Assembly (NCBI RefSeq): GCF_013376095.1
Contig: NZ_JAAMFN010000006.1
Span: forward strand, 62,001 to 126,000
DNA from: Arthrobacter sp. SDTb3-6
GTDB taxonomy: Bacteria; Actinomycetota; Actinomycetes; Actinomycetales; Micrococcaceae
Direction: 5' to 3'
Length of the DNA: 64,000 bases
Positions 1 to 11,076 of this stretch are shown here, one piece after another (position 1 is the first letter of the stretch; each line of letters begins with the position of its first letter). Made by a program: the position numbers and the translations under genes. The notes beneath the pieces were generated by a model. It did not search any database, had not been told where the DNA came from, and saw nothing but the letters and a program-made list of their open reading frames with translations.

Positions 1-411
1 TGGCTGGCGTACAAGCAGCACTTCGACGGCGAGCCCGACGGGGCAACCAAGCTGGGCGTGTTCTCCACGGGCCCGGCGAAGCGCAGCTACGGCTGGAACG
101 TCGTCACGGAAATCATTGGCACCTTTGTGCTGGTGTTTGTCATCCTGCACTTCGGCGGCGGCGTGACGGGCCTGGGCCCGCTGCCGGTGGCCCTGCTCGT
201 GGTGGCCATTGGCGCGTCCCTCGGTGGACCCACCGGTTACGCCATCAACCCCGCCCGCGACCTGGGACCGCGCATTGCCCATGCGCTGCTGCCCATCAAG
301 GGCAAGGGCTCCAGTGACTGGAGCTACTCGTGGGTACCGGTCGTGGGACCGCTCATCGGCGGCGCCCTGGGCGGGCTGATGTCCCAGTGGCTGCCGCTCG
401 TCGTGAAGTAA
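1..411 (+). CDS. glpF: Glycerol facilitator / aquaglyceroporin (MIP family), 3' part
   Basis: C-terminal 136 residues of a major intrinsic protein family channel; the start lies before the window. The reading frame is open from base 1 and stops with TAA at 409-411. The second channel-lining NPA box is present in the form NPARD, preceded by a hydrophobic helix ([18 protein letters not shown]) and followed by a last membrane helix near the C terminus. NPARD, with Asp after the box, is the glycerol-permeating type. The protein is expected in the cytoplasmic membrane, importing glycerol by facilitated diffusion. glpK follows 91 bases downstream on the same strand, which fits a glycerol-uptake operon. 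The specificity call is family knowledge plus context. Confidence 0.9.
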   Translation, partial: WLAYKQHFDGEPDGATKLGVFSTGPAKRSYGWNVVTEIIGTFVLVFVILHFGGGVTGLGPLPVALLVVAIGASLGGPTGYAINPARDLGPRIAHALLPIKGKGSSDWSYSWVPVVGPLIGGALGGLMSQWLPLVVK

Positions 412-502
412 ATCTTGTTGTTAACTGCCTGATGAAGTAGACCATGTAGTACTTGAAGAGTGGGCCGCAGCTTGCTGGCAGGCTGCACAAACAAAGGAAA
501 CA

Positions 503-2020
503 ATGATGTCCCAGTACGTAATTGCCATTGACCAGGGAACCACCAGCAGCCGTGCCATCGTGTTTGACCACGACGGCAACATCGTTTCCACGGGGCAGCT
601 TGAACACGAGCAGATCTTCCCCAAGGCCGGCTGGGTGGAGCACGATGCGGCGGAAATTTGGAACAACACCCGCGAGGTCATCGGCACCGCCCTGGCACAG
701 GCCAACCTCACCCGGCACGACATCGTCGGCGTCGGCATCACCAACCAGCGCGAGACCGCCGTCGTCTGGGACAAGACGACCGGCGTCCCGGTGTACAACG
801 CCATCGTCTGGCAGGACACCCGCACCCAGCCCATCGTTGATGAACTGGCCGCTGACGGCGGCGTCGAACGGTTCAAGGCGAAGGTGGGGCTGCCGCTGGC
901 CACCTACTTCTCCGGCACCAAGATCAAGTGGATACTGGACAACGTCGAGGGCGCCCGTGAAAAGGCGGAGGCCGGGGACCTGCTGTTCGGCAACACCGAT
1001 TCCTGGGTGACCTGGAACCTGACCGGCGGCACCGACGGCGGCGTGCACATCACCGACGTCACCAACGCCTCCCGCACCATGTTCATGGACCTGGAAACGC
1101 TCTCGTGGGATGAGGGGATCCTGGCCGCCTTCGGTGTGCCGAAGTCCATGATGCCCGAGATCAAGTCCTCCTCCGAGGTGTACGGCACCGTGCACGGCAG
1201 CCAGCTGCTGCGCGAGGTCCCGGTGGCCGGCATCCTCGGCGACCAGCAGGCGGCGACGTTCGGCCAGGCCGCGTTCGCCACCGGCGAGGCCAAGAACACC
1301 TACGGCACCGGCTGCTTCCTGATCTTCAACACGGGCGAGGAAATCGTCCACTCGAAGAACGGGCTGTTGACCACCGTGGGCTACAAGCTCGGCGACGCCA
1401 AGCCGCACTACGCCCTGGAAGGCTCCATCGCCGTCACCGGTTCCCTGATCCAGTGGCTGCGCGACAACATCGGGATGATCAAGACGGCACCCGAGGTGGA
1501 GGAGCTGGCCGCGGCGGTGGAGGACAACGGCGGCGTGTACATCGTCCCGGCGTTCTCCGGCCTGTTTGCCCCGTACTGGCGCTCCGACGCACGCGGCGCC
1601 ATCGTGGGGCTGACCCGCTTTGTGAACAAGAACCACATTGCCCGGGCAGCCCTGGAGGCCACCGCCTTCCAGACCCGCGAGGTGCTTGACGCGGTCAACG
1701 CCGACTCCGGTGTCGACCTGAGCGAACTGAAGGTCGACGGCGGCATGGTCGCCAACGACGCGCTCATGCAGTTCCAGGCAGACATCCTCGGCGTCCCGGT
1801 CATCCGCCCGAAGGTCGTTGAAACCACGGCCCTCGGCGCGGCCTACGCGGCCGGGCTGGCCGTCGGCTTCTGGAAGGACCTGGGCGAACTGTCCAGCAAC
1901 TGGTCCGAGGACAAGCGCTGGGAACCGCAGATGGACGCCGCCGAGCGCGACCGCCAGATGCGCCTGTGGAAGAAGGCCGTCACCAAGTCCATGGACTGGG
2001 TTGACGCCGACGTGAAGTAG
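503..2020 (+). CDS. glpK: Glycerol kinase
   Basis: FGGY-family carbohydrate kinase of 505 residues, the usual length for glycerol kinase, phosphorylating glycerol to sn-glycerol 3-phosphate with ATP. The N terminus has the nucleotide-binding signature ([16 protein letters not shown]), and GDQQAA near residue 250 and the C-terminal [19 protein letters not shown] segment are typical. Two ATG codons stand in tandem at 503 and 506 behind an AAGGAAA ribosome site at 494-500. The second ATG has the better spacing, so the true protein may be one residue shorter. It follows glpF on the same strand, so glycerol entry and trapping are probably co-expressed. No regulator gene of the pathway is in the window. 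Confidence 0.97.
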   Translation: MMSQYVIAIDQGTTSSRAIVFDHDGNIVSTGQLEHEQIFPKAGWVEHDAAEIWNNTREVIGTALAQANLTRHDIVGVGITNQRETAVVWDKTTGVPVYNAIVWQDTRTQPIVDELAADGGVERFKAKVGLPLATYFSGTKIKWILDNVEGAREKAEAGDLLFGNTDSWVTWNLTGGTDGGVHITDVTNASRTMFMDLETLSWDEGILAAFGVPKSMMPEIKSSSEVYGTVHGSQLLREVPVAGILGDQQAATFGQAAFATGEAKNTYGTGCFLIFNTGEEIVHSKNGLLTTVGYKLGDAKPHYALEGSIAVTGSLIQWLRDNIGMIKTAPEVEELAAAVEDNGGVYIVPAFSGLFAPYWRSDARGAIVGLTRFVNKNHIARAALEATAFQTREVLDAVNADSGVDLSELKVDGGMVANDALMQFQADILGVPVIRPKVVETTALGAAYAAGLAVGFWKDLGELSSNWSEDKRWEPQMDAAERDRQMRLWKKAVTKSMDWVDADVK

Positions 2021-2037
2021 CGCCCGCAGCCTGCGTC

Positions 2038-2147
2038 GAGAAGGGGCCCCGCCCGTCCCTGGATGCTCCCAACCCTCGCAAGCTCGGGTCGGGGCCCTCG
2101 CATCCAGGGGTCCACCGCGGTGCCCGACCACACCCTGGCCCCTTCTC
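2038..2147. repeat. Nested extragenic palindrome downstream of glpK
   Basis: An imperfect long inverted repeat lies just after the glpK stop. The outer arms GAGAAGGGGCC (2038-2048) and GGCCCCTTCTC (2137-2147) are perfect complements, and the inner arms CCCTGGATGC (2057-2066) and GCATCCAGGG (2100-2109) are also perfect. The transcript could form a large hairpin and may serve as the glpK terminator or as a repetitive extragenic palindrome. No run of T follows, so a simple intrinsic terminator is not well supported. Confidence 0.6.
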
Positions 2148-2183
2148 GGCTCCGGCCGCGCAGAATGCCGCGCCGCAACGGCC

Positions 2184-2214
2184 TTGGTATTTATTTTTAT
2201 GTGTGCGCTAAAGT
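2184..2214 (+). promoter_or_regulatory. Predicted promoter of the leuS leader transcript
   Basis: A -10 hexamer TAAAGT at 2209-2214 fits the actinobacterial TANNNT pattern. A -35-like TTGGTA lies at 2184-2189 with a 19-base spacer. Seven bases after the last T of the -10 box is G2221, the first base of the leader-peptide GTG codon, so the transcript would be leaderless for that peptide. Prediction from sequence only. Confidence 0.5.
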
Positions 2215-2220
2215 AATAAG

Positions 2221-2247
2221 GTGCATACAGTCCTCCTCCTTATATAG
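2221..2247 (+). CDS. Leucine-rich leader peptide upstream of leuS
   Basis: An eight-codon reading frame starts with GTG at the predicted transcription start and reads M-H-T-V-L-L-L-I then TAG. Three consecutive leucine codons (CTC CTC CTT, 2233-2241) stand just before the stop; CTT is rare in the high-GC genes around it. No Shine-Dalgarno sequence precedes it, consistent with leaderless translation. A hairpin starts at the base after the stop codon and a terminator-like hairpin follows. The layout is that of a ribosome-mediated attenuator that senses charged leucyl-tRNA and controls leuS. Leucine leaders are known for actinobacterial leuA; one at leuS is my inference. Confidence 0.6.
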   Translation: MHTVLLLI

Positions 2248-2265
2248 CCGCAATGTCCATTGCGG
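2248..2265 (+). promoter_or_regulatory. First hairpin of the leuS leader
   Basis: Perfect 7-bp stem CCGCAAT (2248-2254) / ATTGCGG (2259-2265) with a four-base loop, starting directly after the leader-peptide stop codon. A ribosome stalled on the leucine codons at 2233-2241 would cover the left arm. The CGCAA of the left arm (2249-2253) can alternatively pair with TTGCG at 2274-2278 inside the next hairpin, so the two structures may be mutually exclusive. Confidence 0.55.
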
Positions 2266-2268
2266 TGC

Positions 2269-2298
2269 GCCCCTTGCGTCTGTCGAGGGGCTTTTGTG
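2269..2298 (+). terminator. Terminator-like hairpin of the leuS attenuator
   Basis: Stem GCCCCT (2269-2274) / AGGGGC (2286-2291) followed at once by TTTTGTG (2292-2298). It lies between the leader peptide and the leuS start, so it would stop transcription before the gene. The stem is short and the T tract is interrupted by G, so terminator strength is uncertain. Confidence 0.5.
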
Positions 2299-2353
2299 TG
2301 TGTGGGGGCAGGGGTGCAACGAAGACATGAATGAACCAATAGAGGCAGGGTAT

Positions 2354-4858
<2,505 letters not shown>

Positions 4859-4931
4859 CACGGACGGTGCACCGCGGCAGGGCGCCGCACCCGGCGGCAA
4901 GGTAGGGACGGCAGGGGAAAGGGGCGGTCGG

Positions 4932-5915
4932 ATGGACAAACCCGGAGCACGCGACTGGCTGCGCCACCAGGCCGTCCGGCTGCGGCTCCGCCCGCCGGCC
5001 GCCGGCGAAACAGCCGGGGCGCTGCCGCGGATCGCCGTCGTCACCGACTCGGCGGCAGCCCTGCCGCCGGAGTGGGTGCGGGAACAGTCGGCCGGGGGAC
5101 GCCTGACCGTGGTGCCGATGCCGGTCATCATCGGCGGGGAGGTCTTCTCCGACGACGACGCCGGACTCGAGGCCCAGATGTCCCTGGCCCTCGCCTCGGG
5201 CCGGCAGGTGCGCACCTCGCGCCCCTCGCCCGGGCAGTTCCAACGCGCCTACCAGGCTGCCGCCGGGGCGGGCTATGACGCAGTGGTCTCCCTCCACATT
5301 TCCGCCAAGCTCTCCGGCACATTCGACTCGGCAGCCCTGGCAGCCGGAGAGGCCGGGATCCCCGTGCACGTGCTGGACTCCGGCACCGTCGGCATGGCCC
5401 AGGGTGCGGCCGTCCAGGCCGCCGTGCGGGCCGCCGCTTCCGGCGCGGAGGCCGGGGAGGTCCTGGCTGCAGCACGGACCGCCGCCGAACACGCCACGGT
5501 CTTTTTCTACGTCCCGAGCCTGGAACAGCTGCGCCGGGGCGGACGGATCAGCCTGGCCTCCTCGTGGCTGGGCGCGGTGCTGGACATCAAGCCGTTGCTG
5601 GGCATTGTCGACGGTGCCGTGGTGCCCCTGGAAAAGGTGCGCACGGCTGGCAAGGCCATCGCACGGCTGGAGCGGCTCGCGGCCGATGAGGTTGCTGCCC
5701 GGCCGCCCGGCAGCGCCCGCATCAGCGTGCACCACTTTGGGAACTCCGAACAGGCCCTGGCACTGGGCGAGTCGCTGAGGGCAGACTGTCCGGGACTGGC
5801 AGCGGCGGGGCTCACCCGCCTCCCGTCCGTACTGGCCGCCCATGCGGGCCTGGGCGTGCTGGTGGTGGTCATCTCGGACGCGGTGGCTCCTCCACAAGGG
5901 GAGCCGGCTGCCTGA
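4932..5915 (+). CDS. DegV family protein (fatty-acid binding)
   Basis: A 327-residue DegV family protein. After a 30-residue N-terminal extension the family start is seen as IAVVTDSAAALP, then the strand with VPMPVIIGGEVFSDD, the SRPSPGQF segment and HISAKLSGTFDSA, all characteristic of DegV/FakB proteins. FakB relatives bind a fatty acid and present it to a fatty-acid kinase for entry into phospholipid synthesis. No kinase gene is nearby, so the partner is unknown. The ATG at 4932 is preceded by a purine-rich GGAAAGGGG. It sits 73 bases after leuS and just before comEA on the same strand. Confidence 0.88.
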   Translation: MDKPGARDWLRHQAVRLRLRPPAAGETAGALPRIAVVTDSAAALPPEWVREQSAGGRLTVVPMPVIIGGEVFSDDDAGLEAQMSLALASGRQVRTSRPSPGQFQRAYQAAAGAGYDAVVSLHISAKLSGTFDSAALAAGEAGIPVHVLDSGTVGMAQGAAVQAAVRAAASGAEAGEVLAAARTAAEHATVFFYVPSLEQLRRGGRISLASSWLGAVLDIKPLLGIVDGAVVPLEKVRTAGKAIARLERLAADEVAARPPGSARISVHHFGNSEQALALGESLRADCPGLAAAGLTRLPSVLAAHAGLGVLVVVISDAVAPPQGEPAA

Positions 5916-5975
5916 GGGCCCACATTGGGGCTGGCGGCCCGTGCGCCGTCCCCCTGCCGTGCCTACCGTAGGGAC

Positions 5976-6821
5976 ATGGAAGGCGAGCGCCATCAGGCTG
6001 CATGGACGCCCGGGACGGGCGGCACCGGCCGCGGCACCCCGGAAGGCAGGGGTCCGCGCTGGATCACGTCCCTGCGTGCACTCGTCGTGCTCCTGGCGAT
6101 GGCCGTGGCGGTCACGGGCGTGCTCTGGCTGGAACAGGCCGGGACATCGGCGGCGGCCGGCAGGCAGGCGGCGGCAGGCACCGCCGGGGTGGCGGTTCCG
6201 CCGCTGGGCCGGGAAGCCGCTCCCGCAACTGCCCCGGCGGCGGGGGCTTCCCCGCCCGCAGCGCAACAATCCGTCCCCACACCGATGCCGCCGGAACCGC
6301 CGGGGAAAGGCGCCGTCATCGTGCACGTGGCCGGCGCCGTCCAGCACCCCGGCGTGTACGCGCTTCCAGCCGGCAGCCGGGTCCTGCAGGCAGTGCAGGC
6401 GGCCGGCGGGGCGTTGCCCGGGGCCGTGCTGGACGCGCTTAACCTGGCCGCCCCCGCCGTCGACGGCACGCAGGTCCGGGTTCCCACCCGGGCCGAAGCC
6501 GGCCCGGCCGGCGGCGTGGGAGCAGTTGGCGGGGGAGTGGGCGGCGCACCGGGAGGCAGCGATGCCGGAACTGCCGGTGGCCCCGGCACCGGTTCGTACG
6601 GAACCGGCTCCGGCGGGCCGCACGGCGGCCTGGTGGACCTGAACACGGCCACGGCCGCGCAATTGGACGCCTTGCCGGGGGTCGGGCCGGTGCTGGCCGG
6701 GCGCATCGTGGCCTGGCGCACCGACCACGGCCCCTTCACCTCGGTGGACGCGCTGGATGCGGTGTCCGGGATCGGCGCCAAGCTGCTGGCGAACATCCGT
6801 CCGCTGGTGACAGCACGATGA
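5976..6821 (+). CDS. comEA: ComEA-like helix-hairpin-helix DNA-binding protein
   Basis: A 281-residue membrane-anchored DNA receptor of the competence type. A transmembrane helix covers about residues 32-52, an SLBB domain residues 111-171 (GAVIVHVAGAVQHPGVYAL), a glycine-rich linker about 175-217, and a ComEA helix-hairpin-helix domain the last 60 residues (VDLNTATAAQLDALPGVGP, then VSGIGAKLLANIRPL). The stop overlaps the comEC start as ATGA, so the two are translationally coupled. ATG 5976 is taken as the start because it directly precedes the basic region and membrane helix; an in-frame TTG at 5925 would add 17 unlikely residues. The usual role is binding DNA outside the membrane and passing it to ComEC. 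Confidence 0.9.
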   Translation: MEGERHQAAWTPGTGGTGRGTPEGRGPRWITSLRALVVLLAMAVAVTGVLWLEQAGTSAAAGRQAAAGTAGVAVPPLGREAAPATAPAAGASPPAAQQSVPTPMPPEPPGKGAVIVHVAGAVQHPGVYALPAGSRVLQAVQAAGGALPGAVLDALNLAAPAVDGTQVRVPTRAEAGPAGGVGAVGGGVGGAPGGSDAGTAGGPGTGSYGTGSGGPHGGLVDLNTATAAQLDALPGVGPVLAGRIVAWRTDHGPFTSVDALDAVSGIGAKLLANIRPLVTAR

Positions 6822-8893
6822 GGCGGCCGGACGCACGCTGGCGGCACTATGCGCGGGCCGCCGTCGATGGCCCGCGCAGCGCTTCCCCAGCCCGCGCCGA
6901 CGGGGCCATGGTCGACGACGCAGCATCAGCGCAGGCACCGGCCAGCGCGAGTGGCCGCAGCAGGGCCTGCAGCAGGGCTGGCCGCGGCGGGGCAGCCAGC
7001 ATGGCCGCGATCCGGGTCCGCCTACAGACCCGCCTCCACGCCCTGGCCACGGAGCGCGGCACCGCCACGGATCCGGGCCTGCGGCCGCGTCCCGACGTCC
7101 GCCTCCTGCCCGCCGTTGCCGCCACCTGGGCCGGGGCCGCGGTGGCCATTGGACAACCGTGGGGGTCTTCCGCCGTCGCGGCCGCCTGCTGCCCGGTCCT
7201 GTGCGCCGCCGCGGCCGCGGTGGCGTTGCGTGGCCTTCCCGCCAACCCTGGGCCCGCCCCGGGCCCTGACAGTGTCAAGGACGGCGGCCCTGGCCGCGAC
7301 GGTTCCGGCCGGCCCGCCCGTGACGGTTCCGGCCGGCCCGGCCGTGATGAGGCGGTTCGCGGTGGCCTGCCGTCCCGGGGCGAGGCGGCAAGGACGGACG
7401 CCCGTGGGCCGTCGCGTACACGGACCCGGGGGAGCGTCCTGCCAGGTGTGGCGGCCACGGTCGCAGTGGCGGCGCTGTGCCTCGGCGTGGTGCTCCTGGC
7501 TGTGGCCCTGCGCCAACAGGACCGGCAGAACACCCCGCTGGCTGCTGCCGTTGCCTCCGGCTGGCAGCTGTCCCTCACGCTGGAAGTGATGGAAAGCCCG
7601 CGGCCGCTGGCCGCCGGGCCGGGGCCGCCGCAGGTCACGTTCGCCGCCGTGGTCCGTCAGGCCACGGCACATGGCCGGCGGCTGGACGGGCCCTTGCCCA
7701 TCCGCGTCGTGGCGGGTATGGACTGGCTGGACGTTCCGGAGGGCGCCACCGTGGGCACGGCCGGCACCGTCCCACCCGCCGGACTTGCCGAACGGGACGC
7801 CGGCATCCTGCACCCTTCCACGGCACCCCTTGAGGTCCGGACGCAGCAGGCGGGCAGCCCGGCTCTGGCGTTCCGGTCGGGATGGCTCCGGGCGGCCCGG
7901 CGGGTCTGGGCCGGGACGGCCCCGGACGTCGCCGGCCTGCTGCCGGGCATGGTCATGGGTGACCGCAGTGCCAGTCCGCCCGGCCTGGCCGGGGCGATGA
8001 AGGCTGTCGGCCTGACCCACCTGACGGCGGTCAGCGGCGCCAATTGCACGTTGGTGCTCTCGGCCCTGATGGCTGGGTTGCGTTCGTTGCATGCGCCCCG
8101 GTGGGCGGCCGGGGCGGCGGCGGTGCTGGGACTGGCCGGATTCGTTGCCGTGGTCGGGCCGGACCCCAGCGTGCTGCGGGCGGCGGTGATGGGGGGAATC
8201 GGCTGTGCTGCCATGCTCAGCGGCCGGCCGCGACGGGTGGGTGCGCTGCTCTCGGCCAGCATTGTGGTGCTTCTCGTGGCCGATCCCTGGCTCGCCCGTG
8301 ACTTTGCCTTCATCCTGTCCGTGCTGGCGACCCTCGGCCTGCACCTGATGGGCCGGCGCTGTGCCCGGTGGCTGGGTACCTGGCTGCCGGCGTGGGCGGC
8401 GCAGGCCGTGGCCATTCCGTTGGCCGCCCAGTTGTTCTGCGCCCCGGCGATTGTATTGTTGCAGCCCAGGCTGGCGATCTACACGGTGCCGGCGAACATG
8501 GCCGCGGCGCCGGTCGTGGCACTGGTGACCACGGTGGGCACGCTGGGCCTGGTGGCAGCCCCGCTGGTTCCCCTGGCCGCGGACCTCTGTGCGTGGGTGT
8601 CGGGCTGGGGAGCCTGGTGGGTTGCCGCCGTGGCCCGGTGGATGGCCGCGTTGCCCGCGGCGGGCCTGCCCTGGCCCGGGGGTGTCCGGGGCGTGGTGCT
8701 GATGGCACTGATGGACGCGGCGGTACTGGGCGCCTTGGCGGCGCTGGTCGAACGGCAGCAGCTGGCCGGCAGGCTCGCCGCGCTGCGCGCGGGGCTGCCG
8801 GAGCAGTGGCGTTTCCTGCTCGGATTCAGCACCCTGTCGGTGTCGGCCGCCGTGGCTGCCGGGCTCTGGACCATGGCGGTGCTGGGCGCGTGA
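6818..8893 (+). CDS. comEC: ComEC/Rec2 family competence channel protein
   Basis: A 691-residue polytopic membrane protein. The N-terminal 150 residues are low-complexity and basic. The competence domain carries the family signature from about residue 370 (PGMVMGDRSASPPGL, then VGLTHLTAVSGANCTLV), followed by many hydrophobic helices. The protein ends about 25 residues after the last helices, so the C-terminal metallo-beta-lactamase-like nuclease domain of full-length ComEC proteins is absent. The ATG at 6818 overlaps the comEA stop. Its expected role is conducting single-stranded DNA across the membrane during natural transformation. Whether this strain is competent cannot be judged from the sequence. 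Confidence 0.88.
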   Translation: MRRPDARWRHYARAAVDGPRSASPARADGAMVDDAASAQAPASASGRSRACSRAGRGGAASMAAIRVRLQTRLHALATERGTATDPGLRPRPDVRLLPAVAATWAGAAVAIGQPWGSSAVAAACCPVLCAAAAAVALRGLPANPGPAPGPDSVKDGGPGRDGSGRPARDGSGRPGRDEAVRGGLPSRGEAARTDARGPSRTRTRGSVLPGVAATVAVAALCLGVVLLAVALRQQDRQNTPLAAAVASGWQLSLTLEVMESPRPLAAGPGPPQVTFAAVVRQATAHGRRLDGPLPIRVVAGMDWLDVPEGATVGTAGTVPPAGLAERDAGILHPSTAPLEVRTQQAGSPALAFRSGWLRAARRVWAGTAPDVAGLLPGMVMGDRSASPPGLAGAMKAVGLTHLTAVSGANCTLVLSALMAGLRSLHAPRWAAGAAAVLGLAGFVAVVGPDPSVLRAAVMGGIGCAAMLSGRPRRVGALLSASIVVLLVADPWLARDFAFILSVLATLGLHLMGRRCARWLGTWLPAWAAQAVAIPLAAQLFCAPAIVLLQPRLAIYTVPANMAAAPVVALVTTVGTLGLVAAPLVPLAADLCAWVSGWGAWWVAAVARWMAALPAAGLPWPGGVRGVVLMALMDAAVLGALAALVERQQLAGRLAALRAGLPEQWRFLLGFSTLSVSAAVAAGLWTMAVLGA

Positions 8894-8963
8894 GCGGCTT
8901 GGGAAACGCAGGACTTGGTGGCAGAGTGGATGCAGTGCACACACCACTGATAGGAACAGCGCC

Positions 8964-9959
8964 ATGAGCCCCGCAGCACGGCCGTCGGCAGGCGCCGACT
9001 GGCGGGACGTCCCGCTGGCCCCGGTGGTGTTGATTTACGGGCCGGAGGACTTCATCGCCAGCCGCGCGCGGGACGGGCTGCGCAGCAAACTGCGCGCCCA
9101 GGACCCGGACCTGGAGCTCACCACCCTCGACGCAGCCGCGTACACGGCGGGCACCCTGGCCATGGTCGCCAGCCCCTCGCTCTTCAGCGAACCCAAGCTC
9201 ATTGAAGCCTCAGGGCTCGCCTCCATGAGTGACGACTTCCTGGCCGACGCCCTCGCCTACCTCAAGGATCCGGCGCCGGACGTGACGCTCATGCTGGTGC
9301 ACGGCGGCGGCACCCGCGGCAAGAAGCTGCTGGACGCACTCAAGGCGGCAGGCATGCCGCGCGTTGAATGCCTGGCCTTGAAAAAGGACCAGGAAAAGGC
9401 CGCATTCGTCACCTCCGAATTCCAGCTGGCCAAGCGGCGCATCGACGCGCAGGCCGTCCGTGCCCTGGTGGCGGCGGTGGGGGCGAATCTCGCCGAACTG
9501 GCCGCCGCCTGCCAGCAGCTCGTCTCCGACACCACCGGAATGGTGGACTCCGATGCGGTGGACAAGTACTACGGCGGCCGTGTCGAGGCAACGGCCTTCC
9601 GGGTGGCCGACGCCGCCCTGGCCGGAAACGCGCCGGCAGCCCTGGCCAACCTGCGTCACGCCCTGGCCACCGGGGTTGATCCCGTGCCGCTGGTGGCAGC
9701 CCTGGCCATGAAGGTCCGCCAGGTCGCCAAGGTGTATTCGCTCCGGGGCAGCTCCGCCCAGCTGGCCCGTGACCTGGGCATGGCACCCTGGCAGGTGGAC
9801 ACGGCCCGCCGCGACGCCGGCCACTGGAATGCCGGTGGGCTGGCGGCCGCCGTCCAGGCGCTGGCCGAGGCCGACGCCCAGGTGAAGGGTGCGGCACGCG
9901 ACCCGGTGTACGCCGTCGAACGCGCCGTGACGCTCATTGCCACCAGCGCGCGGCGCTAG
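8964..9959 (+). CDS. holA: DNA polymerase III delta subunit
   Basis: A 331-residue protein with the delta-subunit opening PVVLIYGPEDFIASRARDGL and the later core (FFxxP-like LFSEPKLIEA, AVRALVAAVGANLAELAAACQQL). It belongs to the clamp-loader complex that opens the beta sliding clamp at primed DNA. The delta family has an AAA+ fold without a functional Walker A motif, and none is seen here. ATG 8964 follows comEC by 70 bases. The comEA-comEC-holA-rpsT neighbourhood is common in actinobacteria; rpsT stands opposite, beyond a shared bidirectional terminator. Confidence 0.93.
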   Translation: MSPAARPSAGADWRDVPLAPVVLIYGPEDFIASRARDGLRSKLRAQDPDLELTTLDAAAYTAGTLAMVASPSLFSEPKLIEASGLASMSDDFLADALAYLKDPAPDVTLMLVHGGGTRGKKLLDALKAAGMPRVECLALKKDQEKAAFVTSEFQLAKRRIDAQAVRALVAAVGANLAELAAACQQLVSDTTGMVDSDAVDKYYGGRVEATAFRVADAALAGNAPAALANLRHALATGVDPVPLVAALAMKVRQVAKVYSLRGSSAQLARDLGMAPWQVDTARRDAGHWNAGGLAAAVQALAEADAQVKGAARDPVYAVERAVTLIATSARR

Positions 9960-10012
9960 CCCGCCGGCCCAAGGACCAACCCGGGGCCGGCCCGGGGGTG
10001 GACGCGGACAAC

Positions 10013-10045
10013 AAAAGGCCCCCGCCACAATGGCGGGGGCCTTTT
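10013..10045. terminator. Bidirectional terminator between holA and rpsT
   Basis: Perfect 15-bp stem AAAAGGCCCCCGCCA (10013-10027) / TGGCGGGGGCCTTTT (10031-10045) with a three-base loop. Both strands end in four T, so it can serve the converging holA and rpsT transcripts. Confidence 0.9.
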
Positions 10046-10073
10046 GCCTGAGTCGCGAAGCGGGTCGGCTTCC

Positions 10074-10334
10074 CTAGAGGGCGTTGACCTTCTTGGAGAT
10101 GGCCGACTTGCGGTTGGCAGCGTTGTTGGCGTGGATGACGCCCTTGCTGACAGCCTTGTCCAGCTTGCGGCCTGCGTTCACCAAAGCAGCCGCAGCTGCA
10201 TCCTTGTCAGCCTTGGCAACGGCCGTGTTTACTGCACGGATCGCGGTCTTCAGCTCGGACTTCACCGAGAGGTTGCGCTGGCGCGCCTTCTCGTTGGTGA
10301 GGATGCGCTTCTTCTGGGACTTGATATTAGCCAC
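10074..10334 (-). CDS. rpsT: 30S ribosomal protein S20
   Basis: An 86-residue, lysine- and arginine-rich protein starting [20 protein letters not shown] after the initiator, the S20 signature; it binds 16S rRNA early in small-subunit assembly. The start codon is GTG (10332-10334 read on the minus strand) behind a purine-rich AAAAGAGAG. It converges with holA across the terminator at 10013-10045. It is a stand-alone gene, as is usual for rpsT. Confidence 0.97.
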   Translation of the reverse strand: MANIKSQKKRILTNEKARQRNLSVKSELKTAIRAVNTAVAKADKDAAAAALVNAGRKLDKAVSKGVIHANNAANRKSAISKKVNAL

Positions 10335-10509
10335 GTTTTATAACTCTCTTTTGATACGAAAATACGGTCGTAGAGGGCGTAGCCTGGCCGTCGACAGCGG
10401 CGTGGGGATGCTCGAATTATGGTGAACGTCTGGCCAGGCTGTTGTGTCCGCCGACCTGCACGGACACACACGCATGAAATTCTAGCAGAAAGGCGGCGTG
10501 CCCTGCCGC

Positions 10510-11076
10510 CTAAGTCCAGCCGTGCCGGGTCCGCAGGCCCTCGGCCACCTGGCCAAAGCGCCTGGCGTCGAGCACGGCTCCCTCGCGGCGGATGTCCGCC
10601 TCGCTGATCTGCAGGATCCGGTCCAGCTTGGCCTCGCTCGGGCGCCCCTGCCGGTCCCAGGCACCGGGGCCCAGGTCAACGTAGTCGTTGTCGCCGCGGT
10701 GGTCGCCGGCATGGTCCTTGCTGGTGAGCATGACGGCCAGCAGGTGCCTGCCGGCGCGCCCCACCACCAGCACGGGCCGGTCCTTGCCCTGGCTGAAGTC
10801 CTCCTCGAACGGCACCCAGGTCCACACGATCTCCCCTGGGTCCGGGGCGCCGTCGGGTTTGGGGGAGTACAGGGTGCGGGACGTGCCGCGGAAATCCCCC
10901 GGGTAGGGGCGGGCAAGGCCCTGCGCGGTCCCGGACGACGCCGGACGTCCGTCCGGGCGGGCCGTGCCCCGTGCGCCGGGCCTGCGTGCGGGCGGCGCCT
11001 TCGTGCCGGCTGACTTGAGGAACGAGCCGGCTAGGCTGCGCAGGAGGCAAAGGATGCGGTCGGTATTTGATGGCAT
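10510..11076 (-). CDS. PemK/MazF-like growth inhibitor family protein
   Basis: A protein of 188 residues. The first 60 are basic and low-complexity; the C-terminal 120 resemble the PemK/MazF fold: GEIVWTWVPFEED, then DRPVLVVGRAGRHLLAVMLTSKDH, and DYVDLGPGAWDRQGRPSEAKLDRILQI. Canonical PemK/MazF toxins are sequence-specific mRNA endonucleases, but no antitoxin gene lies beside it. Long-tailed chromosomal members like this may not act as toxins. ATG 11076 is chosen because a GGTGGGGG ribosome site precedes it; an in-frame GTG at 11085 falls inside that site. It is transcribed away from lepA. Confidence 0.7.
   Translation of the reverse strand: MPSNTDRILCLLRSLAGSFLKSAGTKAPPARRPGARGTARPDGRPASSGTAQGLARPYPGDFRGTSRTLYSPKPDGAPDPGEIVWTWVPFEEDFSQGKDRPVLVVGRAGRHLLAVMLTSKDHAGDHRGDNDYVDLGPGAWDRQGRPSEAKLDRILQISEADIRREGAVLDARRFGQVAEGLRTRHGWT

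Noticed and set aside
2148-2353. T-box riboswitch upstream of leuS
   Set aside because: The region is too short, and no T-box sequence or specifier-loop structure was seen.
10510-11076. PemK/MazF-like gene as an active toxin-antitoxin system
   Set aside because: No antitoxin gene is adjacent and the protein has a long non-toxin N-terminal tail, so only the fold is called.
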